The notes under the pieces: generated by a model
Told to the model about the DNA's origin: nothing
Seen by the model: only the letters and a program-made list of their open reading frames with translations
Databases searched by the model: none
Shown: positions 5,814 through 6,092 of the stretch, in pieces
Layout of the letters: each line of letters opens with the position of its first letter
Position numbering within the stretch: position 1 is the first letter of the stretch
Program-made: the position numbers and the translations under genes
Assembly: GCA_900549655.1 (NCBI GenBank)
Contig: UROZ01000121.1
Coordinates: 1-6,092, forward strand
Length of the DNA stretch: 6,092 nt
Direction: 5' to 3'
From: an uncultured Collinsella sp.
GTDB lineage: Bacteria > Actinomycetota > Coriobacteriia > Coriobacteriales > Coriobacteriaceae

Positions 5814-5865
5814 ATAATAACCTATGATTCGAGAACTGTGCAAGCACTTTTTTGAAAAAAGTTTA
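5814..5865 (-). promoter_or_regulatory. Promoter of tRNA-Leu, with perfect A/T palindrome (UP-like element)
   Basis: The minus strand shows TTGCAC (5843-5838, -35) and TATTAT (5819-5814, -10) with 18-base spacing. Two bases upstream of the -35 is the perfect palindrome ACTTTTTTCAAAAAAGT (5862-5846; 8-base arms, 1-base centre). With the A's beyond it, this matches the general UP-element layout of an A/T-rich distal site and an A-tract proximal site. Transcription would start near 5807, giving a leader of about 50 bases to be removed by RNase P. Confidence 0.85.
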
Positions 5866-5900
5866 CGAATTTGTAAATGCGCAGGTAGATCCGTATGTCC

Positions 5901-6025
5901 GGGTCGGAATGGGGGCAACTTCCCAACGCGTCCTCGGGCATGCGGCACATTTTGTTTCGCGCTTCGCGCTACAAAATGTGCCGCCCCCTGCGGAATGCGT
6001 TGGGAAGTTGCCCCCATTCCGACCC
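5901..6025. repeat. Large palindromic element (125 bp, two-tier hairpin)
   Basis: The outer arms 5901-5929 and 5997-6025 are exact 29-base reverse complements (outermost bases GGGTCGGAATGG). Inside them are 12-base segments that do not pair well (5930-5941 and 5985-5996). Then come exact 14-base arms GCGGCACATTTTGT (5942-5955) and its complement (5971-5984), and a tip GCGC-TTC-GCGC (5959-5969). The symmetry gives open frames of about 70 codons on both strands, which I regard as by-products. There is no T-run, so it is not an ordinary terminator, and no transposase or clear target-site duplication. It may be a REP/MITE-like mobile repeat or a structured RNA. Confidence 0.85.
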
Positions 6026-6037
6026 TGCGTTAACGCA
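6026..6037. repeat. 12-bp palindrome abutting the large hairpin
   Basis: TGCGTTAACGCA is a perfect palindrome that starts at the base right after the large hairpin ends. It could be a protein-binding site, part of the same element, or chance. The remaining 6038-6092 is A/T-richer and shows no gene, RNA or clear promoter; 5866-5900 likewise shows nothing I can name. Confidence 0.5.
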
Positions 6038-6092
6038 CTTCAAGCACAGCTATCAAACATGTTCTGGGGCTGAAAAAAATTTAGTGGCTCGG

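Noticed and set aside
5846..5862. The palindrome ACTTTTTTCAAAAAAGT read as an intrinsic terminator
   Set aside because: The stem is almost entirely A/T, and the motif sits at the same place upstream of three -35 boxes, so a promoter element explains it better.
5802..6073. Open frames of about 70 codons on both strands over the large palindrome
   Set aside because: They mirror each other because of the inverted repeat and have no good ribosome binding sites or recognisable domains; they are best explained as by-products of the repeat.

Overview
The window looks chromosomal and comes from a moderately high-GC Gram-positive bacterium. The partner-switching proteins, the AglA-like GH13 enzyme and tRNA genes with encoded CCA ends fit an actinobacterium, most likely a Coriobacteriia member such as Collinsella. 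That placement is an inference from gene content and base composition, not from a database match. Every gene I can support lies on the minus strand, so the biological reading order runs from high to low coordinates.

Region by region, in transcription order: (1) 6092-5757 is a non-coding block. It holds a large, nearly perfect hairpin/palindrome (5901-6025), a 12-bp palindrome beside it, and a strong promoter with a UP-like element for tRNA-Leu. (2) 5756-5667 is tRNA-Leu(GAG), followed by an intrinsic terminator (5655-5634). (3) 5607-3262 is a 781-aa cytoplasmic PAS-GAF-(GAF-like)-SpoIIE/PP2C phosphatase. It is followed after 78 bases by 3183-2437, a 248-aa protein that fuses an RsbV-like STAS domain to an RsbW-like HATPase domain. 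(4) 2331-2256 is tRNA-Gly(GCC) with its own promoter and terminator. (5) 2220-1920 is a 300-base gap with a GC-rich fold-back element and an inverted repeat next to the following start codon. (6) 1919-186 is a 577-aa GH13 alpha-glucosidase. (7) 185-54 is the promoter region of a second tRNA-Gly(GCC), which is cut by the window edge at 53-1.

Functionally there are three themes. The phosphatase and the STAS-HATPase fusion form a probable partner-switching signalling pair: the phosphatase senses something through PAS/GAF and would dephosphorylate Ser51 of the STAS domain, while the fused kinase domain would rephosphorylate it. No sigma factor is encoded nearby, so the output is unknown. The GH13 enzyme is a cytoplasmic catabolic glucosidase sitting alone between two identical tRNA-Gly copies. 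The tRNA genes share a recurring promoter design, an A/T palindrome directly upstream of a TTGC-type -35 box.

The most notable points are the STAS-HATPase fusion without a visible target, the phosphatase gene starting only 26 bases after a tRNA terminator with no evident promoter of its own, and the two fold-back elements. I found no CRISPR array, transposase, phage gene or clearly new enzyme system.
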